Source: Betaproteobacteria bacterium (GTDB taxonomy: Bacteria; Pseudomonadota; Gammaproteobacteria; Burkholderiales; Rhodocyclaceae). From it: 64,000 nucleotides of DNA. Location: the NCBI GenBank assembly GCA_019136545.1, contig JAGVUA010000083.1:1-64000 (forward strand). The letters run 5' to 3'. Every line of letters starts with the position of its first letter. Position 1 is the first letter of the stretch. The translations under genes were made by a program, and so were the position numbers. Below the pieces are notes generated by a model, which worked only from the letters and a program-made list of their open reading frames with translations, did not search any database and was not told the origin of the DNA. Positions 28,212 to 37,337 of the stretch are shown one piece after another.

Positions 28212-29143
28212 GTCGGCGACTCCATACCGCGCAGCGCGGCGCCGATCGCCAGCAGCGCGCGACCCTGGGCGGCAGGATGGGCGAGCGCGGGAAATCCGGC
28301 CAGGTCGATGCGCTGTCCGAGATCGAGCGGTTCGACCGGCTGATAGAGATTCTCGCGCAGGTAGTCGACGAAATTCGCCGCCCCGGGCGGCGGCGATACC
28401 AACAGCCGGGCGATCGGGATGCCGCTGTAGCTCCTGTCGACGTTGTCGAGGGTGCGCTGGACGTCGAGCAGCACGCGCTCGCGCAAGTCAGAGGCGGTCT
28501 CGGCGCCGATTTCCCCGGGAGAAACATCGATATGGCGGGTGAAGTACAACTCGCCGCCGAAGGTAAAAGTCAGGCGGCCGCCCGTGCCATCGAAGGCCAG
28601 CAGGGCCAGGCCGCGGTTCGCCTCCTCGAACAGCGCGGCGATATTGCGCTGGGCCAGTTCAGGCACGTCGATGGCGTCCAGGGGCGCCTTGGCGTCCTGG
28701 AACAGCCTGACCCAGGATTGCAGGATGGCGCGACTGGCGGCCACGGCGTAAATCTGGTTGGCGCGACCCGCCGCCACCGGGGGCAGGCAGTCGATGCCGG
28801 CGTCCTCGACCGGGAAATCGACCGTATCCTTGATTTTCCAGCGGACGGCATCGCGCAGCTCGGTCGCCGGCACTTCCGGCGCATCGATCGGCTGGAACTG
28901 GTACTGGCCATGCGGCAGCAACAAGGTGCAACGGCCGGCGCCGAGGCGCCTGGCGCCATGCAGCCGCTTCAGCACATCGAGATCGCCGCCCTCGCGAGGA
29001 TACGAATCCCAGGCTTTCAGCACCGGCGTCGAGCCGGGCGCCACGCCGACACCGGCGACGCCGGCGACATGAACCGTCTGGCTGTCGAACACCACCGAGG
29101 TCCAAGCGTTTTCGCTGCCCGAATTGAGTCGGAAAGGCCACAT
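28208..29143 (-). CDS. mshI: MSHA biogenesis protein MshI (PilM-like)
   Basis: A 311-residue actin-like cytoplasmic protein related to PilM/GspL. Visible family stretches include LRDAVRWKIKDTVDFPVED near residues 100–118 and LRERVLLDVQRTLDNVDRS. ATG 29143 is preferred over a TTG seven codons earlier. It follows a 126-bp gap after mshP, the largest within the locus, in which no clear promoter was recognised. Its stop overlaps the start of the PilN-like gene. Confidence 0.87.
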   Translation of the reverse strand: MWPFRLNSGSENAWTSVVFDSQTVHVAGVAGVGVAPGSTPVLKAWDSYPREGGDLDVLKRLHGARRLGAGRCTLLLPHGQYQFQPIDAPEVPATELRDAVRWKIKDTVDFPVEDAGIDCLPPVAAGRANQIYAVAASRAILQSWVRLFQDAKAPLDAIDVPELAQRNIAALFEEANRGLALLAFDGTGGRLTFTFGGELYFTRHIDVSPGEIGAETASDLRERVLLDVQRTLDNVDRSYSGIPIARLLVSPPPGAANFVDYLRENLYQPVEPLDLGQRIDLAGFPALAHPAAQGRALLAIGAALRGMESPT

Positions 29144-29269
29144 GAGGTCTCGACCGAGCGCCAAAATGTTAGGGCGCTTCCATCCGCCACGCCCGATCGA
29201 AGCATTATCGACAGGCAGCCCCGCTTTGATGCCGGAAATACCGGCGCAATAGCCGTGGTTACCGCCCTT

Positions 29270-29734
29270 TCATGGCCCAGCGCAGGCGAGACCGGTCCAC
29301 TCGCAATAGGCGAGCGCGATGCGTTGCCGTTCGACATACCCGGCGCCGCTGGCAGCGGCATTGTCCGGACAAGTGGTCGCGCCGCCGTTGCAGGCGGTGG
29401 CTACCACGCGAAACACGCGCAAGCGCCGCGCGGTGCCCGGAACGGTTTCGCCATCGTTGAAGTCGCCGGACGTGCAGACCACCGTGACCTTGAACGCCGG
29501 GTCGTCGGCGCTGGTCCAGGTCTCGGTACCGCAGGCCGCGTTCTGCAAGGCGCGAAACAGGCCGCCTTCGGTGCCGGCCGAAGCCACCTGCCAGGCGCGC
29601 GCCGCCAACACGTCCTGGGCCGAGGCCATCTGCTGGCTGGTCGAAACGCTGACGATACCGGCGGCAAGCGCCGCCAGGATCACCAGGATCATGATGACGG
29701 CGACCGCGCCGAAACCCCGCTGACGTCGGCTCAT
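29270..29734 (-). CDS. mshP: MSHA minor pseudopilin MshP
   Basis: A 154-residue prepilin-like protein. The leader MSRRQRG is followed by FGAVAVIMILVILAALAAG, a hydrophobic helix without the usual Glu at position 5, as in PilX/GspK-like minor pilins that sit at the pilus tip. Several cysteines lie in the globular part (AACGTETW, VVCTSGD, TACNGG). The start overlaps the mshO stop. It should be processed by PilD. Confidence 0.85.
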   Translation of the reverse strand: MSRRQRGFGAVAVIMILVILAALAAGIVSVSTSQQMASAQDVLAARAWQVASAGTEGGLFRALQNAACGTETWTSADDPAFKVTVVCTSGDFNDGETVPGTARRLRVFRVVATACNGGATTCPDNAAASGAGYVERQRIALAYCEWTGLACAGP

Positions 29735-30579
29735 GGCACGTTGCTCACGTGCATGCCGTGGGCCAGCGCGACGCGTTCGCCTCCCGACAGAAGCTCGATG
29801 CGCATCCAGACGAAGCCGGACTGCTGCGTGGCGCCGTGGTTCGGGTCGTAGACGAAACTGCACGACGCCACGCGGGTCGCCAGCGGCACCCCCCCTTCCG
29901 CGGGGCAGGCCGTGGGATAGGCGGCGTCGAAGGTCCGCACCAGGCGCAGCAACTCGCCCTTACCGTTGCCGTTGGCTTCGCCGGTATGCCGGCAGAGGTA
30001 GAACACTGCCTGTTCGTTGCCGTCGACAACCTGGAAACGCCCGCCGTCGTAGCCGGCGGGGAACTGGGTGGGCGCCGCCAGCGCGATCCGGCCGACACCC
30101 ACGGCGGCCCCCCCGGGGGCGGGCGGACTGCTCCAGGCGCCGACCGTGCCGCGCGTGGGTCCGGCGTAAACGTCATTGGTGTTCTGGTTGCCGATCACCA
30201 CGAAGTCGCCCGCCACAGGGACGACGGCCAGCGGCGACAACACGTCGAACGCGCTGTCGGGCCCGGTACTGTCGAGCGGATCAGAGTTGGCGTTGACGAT
30301 GTCCGCCGCCCGGCGGTAGAGGCCGCCGCTCTTGGTCGGCACCAGTTCGAAGCATTGATCGTTGGGAATGCGGATCGAGTTCGGCACGGCACGCCGCACC
30401 TCGCGGCCGATGCGCCGCAGCGCCGTGTCGGCCGCGTCGCTCAGTTCCGCGCGACGGCGCGTGTCGAAATAGGCGTCGACCGCTGGCTTGACGAATACGG
30501 CGATGGCGGCGGCCATCACGCCGGTGATGACGATCACCAGCACCAGTTCCAGCAGCGTGAAGCCCTTGGCGCGGTTCAT
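29731..30579 (-). CDS. mshO: MSHA minor pseudopilin MshO
   Basis: A 282-residue type IV prepilin-like protein with leader MNRAKG and mature start FTLLELVLVIVITGVMAA, including Glu5. The large C-terminal domain resembles PilW/GspJ minor pilins. ATG 30579 is chosen because it yields the short class III leader; an earlier frame is open but lacks one. It lies 2 bp after mshD and overlaps mshP. Confidence 0.88.
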   Translation of the reverse strand: MNRAKGFTLLELVLVIVITGVMAAAIAVFVKPAVDAYFDTRRRAELSDAADTALRRIGREVRRAVPNSIRIPNDQCFELVPTKSGGLYRRAADIVNANSDPLDSTGPDSAFDVLSPLAVVPVAGDFVVIGNQNTNDVYAGPTRGTVGAWSSPPAPGGAAVGVGRIALAAPTQFPAGYDGGRFQVVDGNEQAVFYLCRHTGEANGNGKGELLRLVRTFDAAYPTACPAEGGVPLATRVASCSFVYDPNHGATQQSGFVWMRIELLSGGERVALAHGMHVSNVP

Positions 30580-30581
30580 CG

Positions 30582-31043
30582 CTAGGCTGCCCAATTGGTG
30601 CGGTAGCCGGTCAGCGTCAGCGTGTCGCCGCCGTGGCTGACGGTAACCACGATGCGCTTCGCGGCAACGCCATTGGGAAGATTGGCGGCCGTCACGGTGA
30701 CCGTGACGCCGTAGGCCGCCAGCGATGGGATGGCATTGCCGTCGATATCGCATACCGCGGCGGCGGCATAACCGTTGTAGTCGTCGATATCGTTGTAGGT
30801 GTTGCGCGCGCAGGCGGCGGGCGCGACACTGGCCACCGGCGCGAAGGGCTTGAGCCGGACCTCCTCCATCATTTCCTCGGCAATGGCCAGCATCTGCTTG
30901 CGCACCAGCGGATCGGCCGAGCGAAACACCGCCTGATTGAAGGCGACCAGCAGGCCGGCCAGCCCGATGCCGATGACGGCGATGGCCAGCACCAGTTCCA
31001 ACAGCGTCATGCCGCGCTGGTGAGAAGCGCGCCTAATCGACAA
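30582..31043 (-). CDS. mshD: MSHA minor pseudopilin MshD
   Basis: A 153-residue prepilin-like protein of the GspI/PilV type, with leader MSIRRASHQRG and mature start MTLLELVLAIAVIGIG. The start must be the TTG at 31043, because the next ATG is the first residue of the mature protein and would remove the leader. The start lies within the last codons of mshC. A CGGAG sequence nine bases upstream may serve as ribosome binding site. Confidence 0.85.
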   Translation of the reverse strand: MSIRRASHQRGMTLLELVLAIAVIGIGLAGLLVAFNQAVFRSADPLVRKQMLAIAEEMMEEVRLKPFAPVASVAPAACARNTYNDIDDYNGYAAAAVCDIDGNAIPSLAAYGVTVTVTAANLPNGVAAKRIVVTVSHGGDTLTLTGYRTNWAA

Positions 31044-31521
31044 GGCCGGTAGCTCCGTGAACAGTCATCGGCGCTTGGCCGGTGACGCTCAGCACGAAAT
31101 CGGTCGGCGTGACGCCGGCACCATCACTGGTGACGGTACCCGAGGGCTGGAAATACAGGGGCCCGGCCGGTGCCGCGCTCAAAATCGTCGCGGCCGAAGG
31201 GGCCAGGGCGGCGGGGTTGGCGCCGGCCGGACCCGCCATGGGGTTGGGGCAGGCGGCGTCACCGAAGGCGGCAGCGACCTTCAAGGTGAGCCGGTCGGCC
31301 GCCACGGTCGCGCAAACCAATCGGCGCTGCGCCACGGCTGACTTTTGCGCGAAACGCAGCGCGGCGCCGACGCGGTCGCGGAAGCCGAGCTGACCGAAGC
31401 TCGCCGTCTGCTGCAAGCGCGGCAATGCGACGAAGACCAGGATGCCGAGCAGGATCAGCACGGTAATCAGTTCCACCAGCGTGAAGCCCCGGTGGCCGGC
31501 TCCAGTACGATGACGCATCAT
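31033..31521 (-). CDS. mshC: MSHA minor pseudopilin MshC (GspH/FimT type)
   Basis: A 162-residue prepilin-like protein. The leader ends GAGHRG and the mature helix is FTLVELITVLILLGILVFV, followed by LPRL and the GspH-type stretch ALRFAQKSAVAQRRLV. Two adjacent ATGs occur; the first overlaps the mshQ stop (TGATGATG). An antisense copy of the dispersed element encodes the AQKSAVA part. Confidence 0.88.
   Translation of the reverse strand: MMRHRTGAGHRGFTLVELITVLILLGILVFVALPRLQQTASFGQLGFRDRVGAALRFAQKSAVAQRRLVCATVAADRLTLKVAAAFGDAACPNPMAGPAGANPAALAPSAATILSAAPAGPLYFQPSGTVTSDGAGVTPTDFVLSVTGQAPMTVHGATGLVD
31323..31346 (+). repeat. Copy 5 of the dispersed 24-bp element
   Basis: GGCGC, TGC, then GCCACGGCTGACTTTT: 15 of the 16 core bases match (last C is T), and one change in the GGCGT block. 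It is antisense in mshC. Confidence 0.75.
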
Positions 31522-34500
31522 CAGTACATCTCGCGGTTGTACACGCCCTTGCGGCCCTCGGGACTGAAGACACCGAAGGTGGCAATGGCGGACGGGTCGT
31601 TGTCGAACGTCGCCGCGCCCGGCCACTTTCCTTGCAGCCATGCCAGGCCGGCACCGGTGGCGACGCAAGTGACACCGTGGTCGGCGCCGAGATCGGCGCA
31701 GACATTGACGCTGCCCGGACCGGTGGGGGTCAGGACGATCTGGCCAGCGCCGCCCGCCAGCGTGCCTGGCGCGGCAAGGCCCCAGCCGGCCGGCGTCATG
31801 CGCAGATTACTGGCCGCCAGCGCCGTGCAGGCGTCGTCGGCGTTGCGCAGCCATGACTGGCCGGTCCAGTACTGCGCTTCGACCGGCATGTTGAGCGGCG
31901 CGGCGTAGCCATAGACGTTCGACAATCTCAGGCGGCCGATCCGGACCAGCGTGGTGGCTTCGCTGCCGGCGGCCGAGGACACACCGTCGGCATCGACAGC
32001 GCGCGGCTTGATGATGGCCGGCGCATGATCGGGCACCGTCCGCGTGAAGGTATAAGTCGGCGTCAGGTTGGCGATGCCGCCCGTGAACACCGTCGCCGCG
32101 TGGCTGGTGGGCGCCAGGCTGCCGCCGGTGACGCCATTCGCCTCGGAGAGCGTCAGCGTCTGGGCGAAAGACTGGCTGTAGTTCTGGGTGGTGGCGTTCG
32201 AAGCGTTGCGGGCCGTCACCCGCAGACCGAACGGCTGGGCGGAGTAGGTGAAGCTGCCGGCAGGGCAACCATGCGTCACCACTTCGTCGAAATGATGCGG
32301 AATGAAGCGGCCGAAATAGTTGGTTGGTCCGGTGTTGGCGATCAGGCAACCGATGCGGCCCGAGGCATCGGCCGTGTTGGCGAACGAGCCGGCAATGCAG
32401 TCGCCGTTGCCGACATCGCCGGAATAGGCGACGTAGCTGGTGTCGTACACCCCTGCGCCCCGCAACCGAAAATAACCGACTTCGTCATAGACGAAATTGG
32501 TGCCGGCAGCGCCATTGCCCGTGCCGATCGCGGCCGGCGTCGTTAAGTAGCCGAACACGGTGCCGACTCCGCCGGCACGCCCGCCCACGGGGGGCGACAG
32601 CCATTCAGCCTTGCTCCCGTCGAAGTTCGGCACTCCGTCGTAACCCGAGGTGGAAGCGCCGGCAAGCAGATTGAACGCCGCACCGGTCACAATCCGCGGC
32701 GTGGCGCTCGCGCTCGCGCCGGTGCCGTCGGCATTGGCGTTCGACGTCACAGTAAACTGTGCGGGCCTCACCGAGAACGCATCGGGCGCGCAGACGGTGA
32801 CGGCGGGCGAGCAACTGCCGGCGCCGCAGACGAACTGAACGCGCACATCCCGATACGCGACCCGGTTCGGACTGACCGAAGCGAATGCAGTCGACGGAAC
32901 GGCGACGCTGGCGCGCCCGCCGGCGAACGTCACCGCGCCGAGTCCGATGGTCGCGGTCTGGCTGGCCGGACAGTTCGTGCCGCTATTGAGTACCGGCGTG
33001 TTGGTATTGGCCAGCAGATTGATGGTCGCCGACTTGTTGAACGAGGCATCCCGCAAGCCGGCGTTGTCGAGCGCCACCAGGTCGAGCTGGAACCCGGTGT
33101 TGGCCAGCTTGGTGAACAGGCGACCATAGACGTTCGACCCGGCCACCGGCGTGCACCGGGGCGAAGAAACTTCGCAGGCGTTGAACTTGCCGATGCCGCA
33201 ACTCGTGATGGTGAGCGCCGGGCTCTCCTGGTCGCCGAACGTGCCGTCGGTGGCGTGCGCCGTCATACTGCCGGCGGGATGCGTCAAGGCCAGCACTACT
33301 TGCGATTCGCTGATGAATTGGTAGGTCGCGTTGCCGCTGTTGGGCGCGCCGCCGACCAGGGTACCGCGCCCGCTGAGCAGCGACCATGTGCCGGTGCCGG
33401 AGGAAGTGCTGAGATTGATGGCGCCGGAGATGGCGATGGCGGTGTGATCCAGGGCATGGGCGGTGACGGTGACCTGTGGCGGCAGGCACGCCGGCGCCGA
33501 ACCGGCATGGCTGATGGCAAAATGGTTGAGGCAAAGCGTCTTGATCTGGGTCATCACCTGCGACACCTTGGTCGCCGGCGCTTCGTAGTTGAAGATATTC
33601 AGCTCGTCGAGCACGCCGTCGGCCGAGTTCAGCGCGCCGCCTTGTCCGGCCAGGCCGGACCGCGAACCGCCGACGTAGAGCGAACCGATCTGCGACGACA
33701 GCGTCAGGGTCGTCGAGGTAAAGGTCGTCGTGGCCTGCAAGACGCCGTCGACATAGATTCGCAGCCGGTCGTTGTTGCCGCCGGCGAGATTGTTGAACGT
33801 CCAGGTGACGGCGACATGCTTCCAGGTATTGGCGGCCACGGCCAGCGCCGGCGTTTCGGCGATGCGCACGTTGTTGGCGCTGTCGGTGACGACAAAGCGC
33901 AGTTTGCCGGCATTGGCGCCGGTGCCGCCGCGCCGGACCAGGAAGAACCACTGATTATTGACGGCGGTGGCATCGAGCAACTGGACGTCCTGCGTGCCGG
34001 CGCCCGACCAGGCGGTATTCGCCTTGTACCAGAAGGCGACCATGCCGGCATTGCCGATGCTGGCCACCGGCGTCGCCGTGTCGATGGCGTTGTTGCCCGC
34101 CGCGGGGATATTGACGCCGCGACACACCTTGCCGAAGGCCGTGGTTTGGGCGGCACCGACAGGGTTGCCGTTGCGGTTGCCGCCGCTCGAGTCGATTACC
34201 GCGCCGGCCCCGCTCCATGTCGCCTCCTCCATGCGGTATTCCAGCACCGGATGGGGGGTAAAGAAACGGATGGCCGTGTTGGCCGCCGGATAGCCCACCG
34301 ACGGGGCCTCGTAGTCGGTGGTCGCCACTTGCCAGCCCACTTGGCCCGTCAAGGCGCCCGGCCCGGGCACGTCGGCGCCGAACTGATAGATGAAGTCGCC
34401 GTCTTCCTGCACGATGATCTGGATGTTGTAGCTGCCCGTGGTAGTGCTGGTGGCAGCCCATTCCGGGACGTTGTTCCAGGTGGCCACGAAGCGGCGGTTG

Positions 34501-35081
34501 GGCGAAGTGCCGATCGTCGCGTAACTGACGAAGCAGGCATTGGCGCCTGTCCGGCTGGCGCAGCCGGTGCTGTATCCGGCGGCATCCGACTTCAGGGTCG
34601 GATCGAGATCGTTGCCGAAAATGCGCATCGTGTAGTTGAGCCCGGCGTCGGGCATGGGCAGTTGCGTCACCGGGCTGCCGTAACCGCAGGTGGTATTGTC
34701 GTAAGCCGGCGATGCGCTGACGAACTGCAGGCGACCATTGCTCATGATGCGCACGCCGTCGAACGTGCGATCGCCGTAGAAGAAGTTGAAGCCCAGGGGA
34801 ATGACGTCGCTGATGGTGTCGTCGATCACCGGCGGCGTGGTGCCGCAGACCGATGAACCGAGCGTGCCGTTGAACTTGTACGGCACGGTGTTGTAGCCGA
34901 CCTGGGCGTGGCTGCTGGCGTCGATCCAGGCAAAGGTCGCGGCGGTGTTGGCATAGGTGGCCGCCTCCGCCGCGCCCGACACCAAGGCCAGCGCAGCGGC
35001 AAGCCCCCAGGCTTTCCACCGCTCGTTCAATCGAATGAAGTTCCGGCCTTCCGGGAGCCTCCATGCACCACAGAAGGCCAT
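31521..35081 (-). CDS. mshQ: MshQ-like giant pilus-associated adhesin
   Basis: A 1186-residue exported protein. A long N-terminal region ends in a signal peptide (AAALALVSGAAEAA, cleavage near residue 41). A nidogen-like domain follows (GFNFFYGDRTFDGVRIMSNG, then QEDGDFIYQFG). A laminin-G/concanavalin-like domain comes next (about residues 280–510, MVAFWYKANTAWSG, IYVDGVLQ, LYVGGSR). The C-terminal half matches the DUF6701 region of MshQ (FGRFIPHHFDEV, SAQPFGLRVTARNA). It is cysteine-rich, suggesting disulfides. Probably a tip or surface adhesin of the MSHA pilus. A TTG at 35030 would give a neater signal peptide. Confidence 0.87.
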   Translation of the reverse strand: MAFCGAWRLPEGRNFIRLNERWKAWGLAAALALVSGAAEAATYANTAATFAWIDASSHAQVGYNTVPYKFNGTLGSSVCGTTPPVIDDTISDVIPLGFNFFYGDRTFDGVRIMSNGRLQFVSASPAYDNTTCGYGSPVTQLPMPDAGLNYTMRIFGNDLDPTLKSDAAGYSTGCASRTGANACFVSYATIGTSPNRRFVATWNNVPEWAATSTTTGSYNIQIIVQEDGDFIYQFGADVPGPGALTGQVGWQVATTDYEAPSVGYPAANTAIRFFTPHPVLEYRMEEATWSGAGAVIDSSGGNRNGNPVGAAQTTAFGKVCRGVNIPAAGNNAIDTATPVASIGNAGMVAFWYKANTAWSGAGTQDVQLLDATAVNNQWFFLVRRGGTGANAGKLRFVVTDSANNVRIAETPALAVAANTWKHVAVTWTFNNLAGGNNDRLRIYVDGVLQATTTFTSTTLTLSSQIGSLYVGGSRSGLAGQGGALNSADGVLDELNIFNYEAPATKVSQVMTQIKTLCLNHFAISHAGSAPACLPPQVTVTAHALDHTAIAISGAINLSTSSGTGTWSLLSGRGTLVGGAPNSGNATYQFISESQVVLALTHPAGSMTAHATDGTFGDQESPALTITSCGIGKFNACEVSSPRCTPVAGSNVYGRLFTKLANTGFQLDLVALDNAGLRDASFNKSATINLLANTNTPVLNSGTNCPASQTATIGLGAVTFAGGRASVAVPSTAFASVSPNRVAYRDVRVQFVCGAGSCSPAVTVCAPDAFSVRPAQFTVTSNANADGTGASASATPRIVTGAAFNLLAGASTSGYDGVPNFDGSKAEWLSPPVGGRAGGVGTVFGYLTTPAAIGTGNGAAGTNFVYDEVGYFRLRGAGVYDTSYVAYSGDVGNGDCIAGSFANTADASGRIGCLIANTGPTNYFGRFIPHHFDEVVTHGCPAGSFTYSAQPFGLRVTARNASNATTQNYSQSFAQTLTLSEANGVTGGSLAPTSHAATVFTGGIANLTPTYTFTRTVPDHAPAIIKPRAVDADGVSSAAGSEATTLVRIGRLRLSNVYGYAAPLNMPVEAQYWTGQSWLRNADDACTALAASNLRMTPAGWGLAAPGTLAGGAGQIVLTPTGPGSVNVCADLGADHGVTCVATGAGLAWLQGKWPGAATFDNDPSAIATFGVFSPEGRKGVYNREMY

Positions 35082-35094
35082 CGGACTCAGGTCG

Positions 35095-35523
35095 TCAGCG
35101 CGCGCAAATAACGGTGGCCGGTTGAGCCGTGCCCCCTTGCGCGGTGACCGCGCATCTCACTGAAACGGCCGTGCCGCTGCAGTCGGTCGGATTTGCCCCG
35201 TCGGCCGTAATCTGGAATTCCCGGTTATTGGCTGGCGCGGCGCCCACCAGAGTTACACCCGTGACGAGCGGGCCGAGTATCGCCGACGTGCACACGTTAG
35301 CGACATTGACGTCAACCGCTGTGCCATTGCCAGCCGATCTCGCGGCAAAGTTGATCGCCGAGCCGGACGCGATGGCGCCCGCGACGCCTTGCGCAGCGGC
35401 ATTGGCCGCTTCGGCATTGAGATTGATGAATCTCGGCAGCGCCGTCGCGGCCAGGATGCCGAGGATGACGATGACGACGATCAGTTCGATCAGGGTGAAA
35501 CCAGATTGCACGGGCTTGTTCAT
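35095..35523 (-). CDS. mshA: Major MSHA-type pilin MshA
   Basis: A 142-residue prepilin. Leader MNKPVQSG is followed by FTLIELIVVIVILGILAATA, with Glu5 and the typical LPRF at its end. The C-terminal domain has Cys residues in VNVCTS/DCSGTAV/VRCAV and VICAR that could form the pilin disulfide loop. AGGAGG lies six bases before ATG 35523, the strongest ribosome binding site of the locus, fitting a highly expressed subunit. An in-frame GTG two codons upstream is not needed. Confidence 0.9.
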   Translation of the reverse strand: MNKPVQSGFTLIELIVVIVILGILAATALPRFINLNAEAANAAAQGVAGAIASGSAINFAARSAGNGTAVDVNVANVCTSAILGPLVTGVTLVGAAPANNREFQITADGANPTDCSGTAVSVRCAVTAQGGTAQPATVICAR

Positions 35524-35556
35524 GAACACCTCCTATGACGACAACAATATCCGGCC

Positions 35557-36102
35557 TCAGCAGCCTTCCGTGGCGACGCTGAGTTCCGGTGCGACGACGA
35601 CCCCGCCATTGAGCGCGGCCTCCAGATAAGTGACCCGGCAATTCGGCGCCCTGCCGCCGCTGACTTCGAAGGTGCGGCTCGGCACGACGATGCCCTGGCT
35701 GTTGGCAGTCTTGCCGTCGCTGGCGATGAAGCCGTCTGCCGCGAGATTCATATCGGCCGCGACGTCGATGCCTTGAGCGCTGGCCGCCGGGAAACGATTG
35801 ACGATCGCGACGCGATGGCCGTCCATGACGACCACCGGCGGCTGGCTGCGGCAGTCGTCGCCGCCGGGCGGCGTCGTGCCGGCAAGATCGAGCTCGCAGC
35901 GCGCCCGCGCCAGCGCCAGCGCCGACCGCAGCGCACCGTAGGTGGCGTTGGCCTTGGCGATCCGGGCGTCGCGCTGGGTCTCGATCAGGCGCGGCAAGGC
36001 CACCGCCGCCAGCACGGCGATGATGGTGATGACGACGATCAGTTCGATCAGCGTGAAGCCGGCGCTCCCCGGCGAAGGGCGCAAGCGCGGCAGCCGGCTC
36101 AT
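35557..36102 (-). CDS. MSHA pilin-like protein (MshB type)
   Basis: A 181-residue type IV prepilin-like protein, leader ending SPGSAG and mature start FTLIELIVVITIIAVLAAV, with Glu5. It sits between the platform gene mshG and the major pilin gene, where mshB or mshF lies in Vibrio and Shewanella. The globular part contains cysteines in RCELDL, DDCRSQ, PNCRV and the C-terminal EGC. It could be a minor or an alternative pilin. Confidence 0.82.
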   Translation of the reverse strand: MSRLPRLRPSPGSAGFTLIELIVVITIIAVLAAVALPRLIETQRDARIAKANATYGALRSALALARARCELDLAGTTPPGGDDCRSQPPVVVMDGHRVAIVNRFPAASAQGIDVAADMNLAADGFIASDGKTANSQGIVVPSRTFEVSGGRAPNCRVTYLEAALNGGVVVAPELSVATEGC

Positions 36103-37334
36103 TTCTTGATCGCCACCTTGCCCAGATCCCAGATGGGCAGGAAGATGCCCAGGGCCAGCACCAGCACGAGGATGCCGAGCAGGACGATGAGAACGGGCTC
36201 GATCTGCTGGGACAGGGTCTTGAGTTCGTACTCGACTTCGCTTTGATACATGCCGGCGATTTCTTCCATCATTTCGTCGATGGTGCCCGACTCCTCGCCG
36301 ACCGCGATCATCTGCAGCACCACCGGCGTAAACACGCCGGTGCCGATGGCGGCGCGCAGGATCGACTCGCCGCGCTCGACGCCATTGCGCATCTGCTCCA
36401 CCTTGTCGGCGACGAAGGCGTTATCCACCGTCTGCCCCACGGTGTTGAGCGCCTGCATCAGCGGCACTCCCGAACGCAGGGCGAGGGCGAAACTGCGGGC
36501 GAAACGGGCCAGCGTCGCCTTGCGCACGATCTTGCCGGCGATGGGGATTTCCAGCTTCCACTTATCCCAGGCGTAGCGGCCGCCCGGCGTGCCGAGCCAG
36601 GCGCGAAAAGCGAGCGCCGCCATGACCAACGCGCCCAGGATGACATGCCACCAGGCCACCGAAAACTCGGAGAAGCCGATCAACACGCGCGTCAGCACCG
36701 GCAGCTCGGCGTTGAAGCCCTGGAAGACTTTGGCGAAAGTCGGAATGACCCAGATATTGACGACGACCAAGGCGACCGCCATGGCGGCGATGACGAAGCT
36801 CGGATAGCGCAGGGCCGCCTTGACCTGTTCGCGCATGAAGCGCTCGAATTCCATGTGGTCGAAGAGCCGCAGGAATATCTCTTCCAGTCGGCCGGTCATC
36901 TCGCCGATGCGGACCATGGCCAGATAGAAGTTCGAAAAGGCTTTCGGGTGCCGGCTCAGCGAAGCGGACAGTTCGTGGCCGCTCTCCAGGCTCTGGCGAA
37001 CTTCGCCCAACAGGCTCTTCATGGCGCCGTTCTGGCTGGAATCCTGCAGGCCGGCCAGTGCGCGCATGATCGGCACGCCCGCTTTCAGCAGCGTGTGGAG
37101 CTGCCGGGTGAACAGCAGGATATCGACATGCCCTACCTTGTCGGCAAACCACGCGACGCTGGTGCCCGAAGACGACTTGCTGCCGGCGGGGGCCGCCGGG
37201 GCCGGACGAATTTCCAGCGGCGTAACGCCCGTGCCGGACAAGGCGTCCGCCACGGCCGCAGCGGTATTGCCCTCCAGCACGCCCTGGACAAGCGCCCCGC
37301 CCGCTTCGCGGCCACGATAGGCGAAGGCGGGCAC
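36099..37334 (-). CDS. mshG: MSHA platform protein MshG (PilC-like)
   Basis: A 411-residue inner-membrane platform protein with two T2SSF domains. Repeated motifs are LFTRQLHTLLKAGVP near residue 75 and FARSFALALRSGVPLMQAL near residue 280, plus GEMTGRLEE and GEESGTIDEM. Three membrane helices are visible. Start GTG 37334 has GAGGAG upstream and lies 3 bp after mshE. It pairs with MshE, whereas PilC at 3 kb pairs with PilB. Confidence 0.92.
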   Translation of the reverse strand: MPAFAYRGREAGGALVQGVLEGNTAAAVADALSGTGVTPLEIRPAPAAPAGSKSSSGTSVAWFADKVGHVDILLFTRQLHTLLKAGVPIMRALAGLQDSSQNGAMKSLLGEVRQSLESGHELSASLSRHPKAFSNFYLAMVRIGEMTGRLEEIFLRLFDHMEFERFMREQVKAALRYPSFVIAAMAVALVVVNIWVIPTFAKVFQGFNAELPVLTRVLIGFSEFSVAWWHVILGALVMAALAFRAWLGTPGGRYAWDKWKLEIPIAGKIVRKATLARFARSFALALRSGVPLMQALNTVGQTVDNAFVADKVEQMRNGVERGESILRAAIGTGVFTPVVLQMIAVGEESGTIDEMMEEIAGMYQSEVEYELKTLSQQIEPVLIVLLGILVLVLALGIFLPIWDLGKVAIKK

Positions 37335-37337
37335 CGA

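Noticed and set aside
30629..30645. GCCGTGGCTGACGGT in mshD as a further copy of the element
   Set aside because: The essential ACTTTC end is missing and the GGCGT block is shifted; explained by the coding of VSHGGDT.
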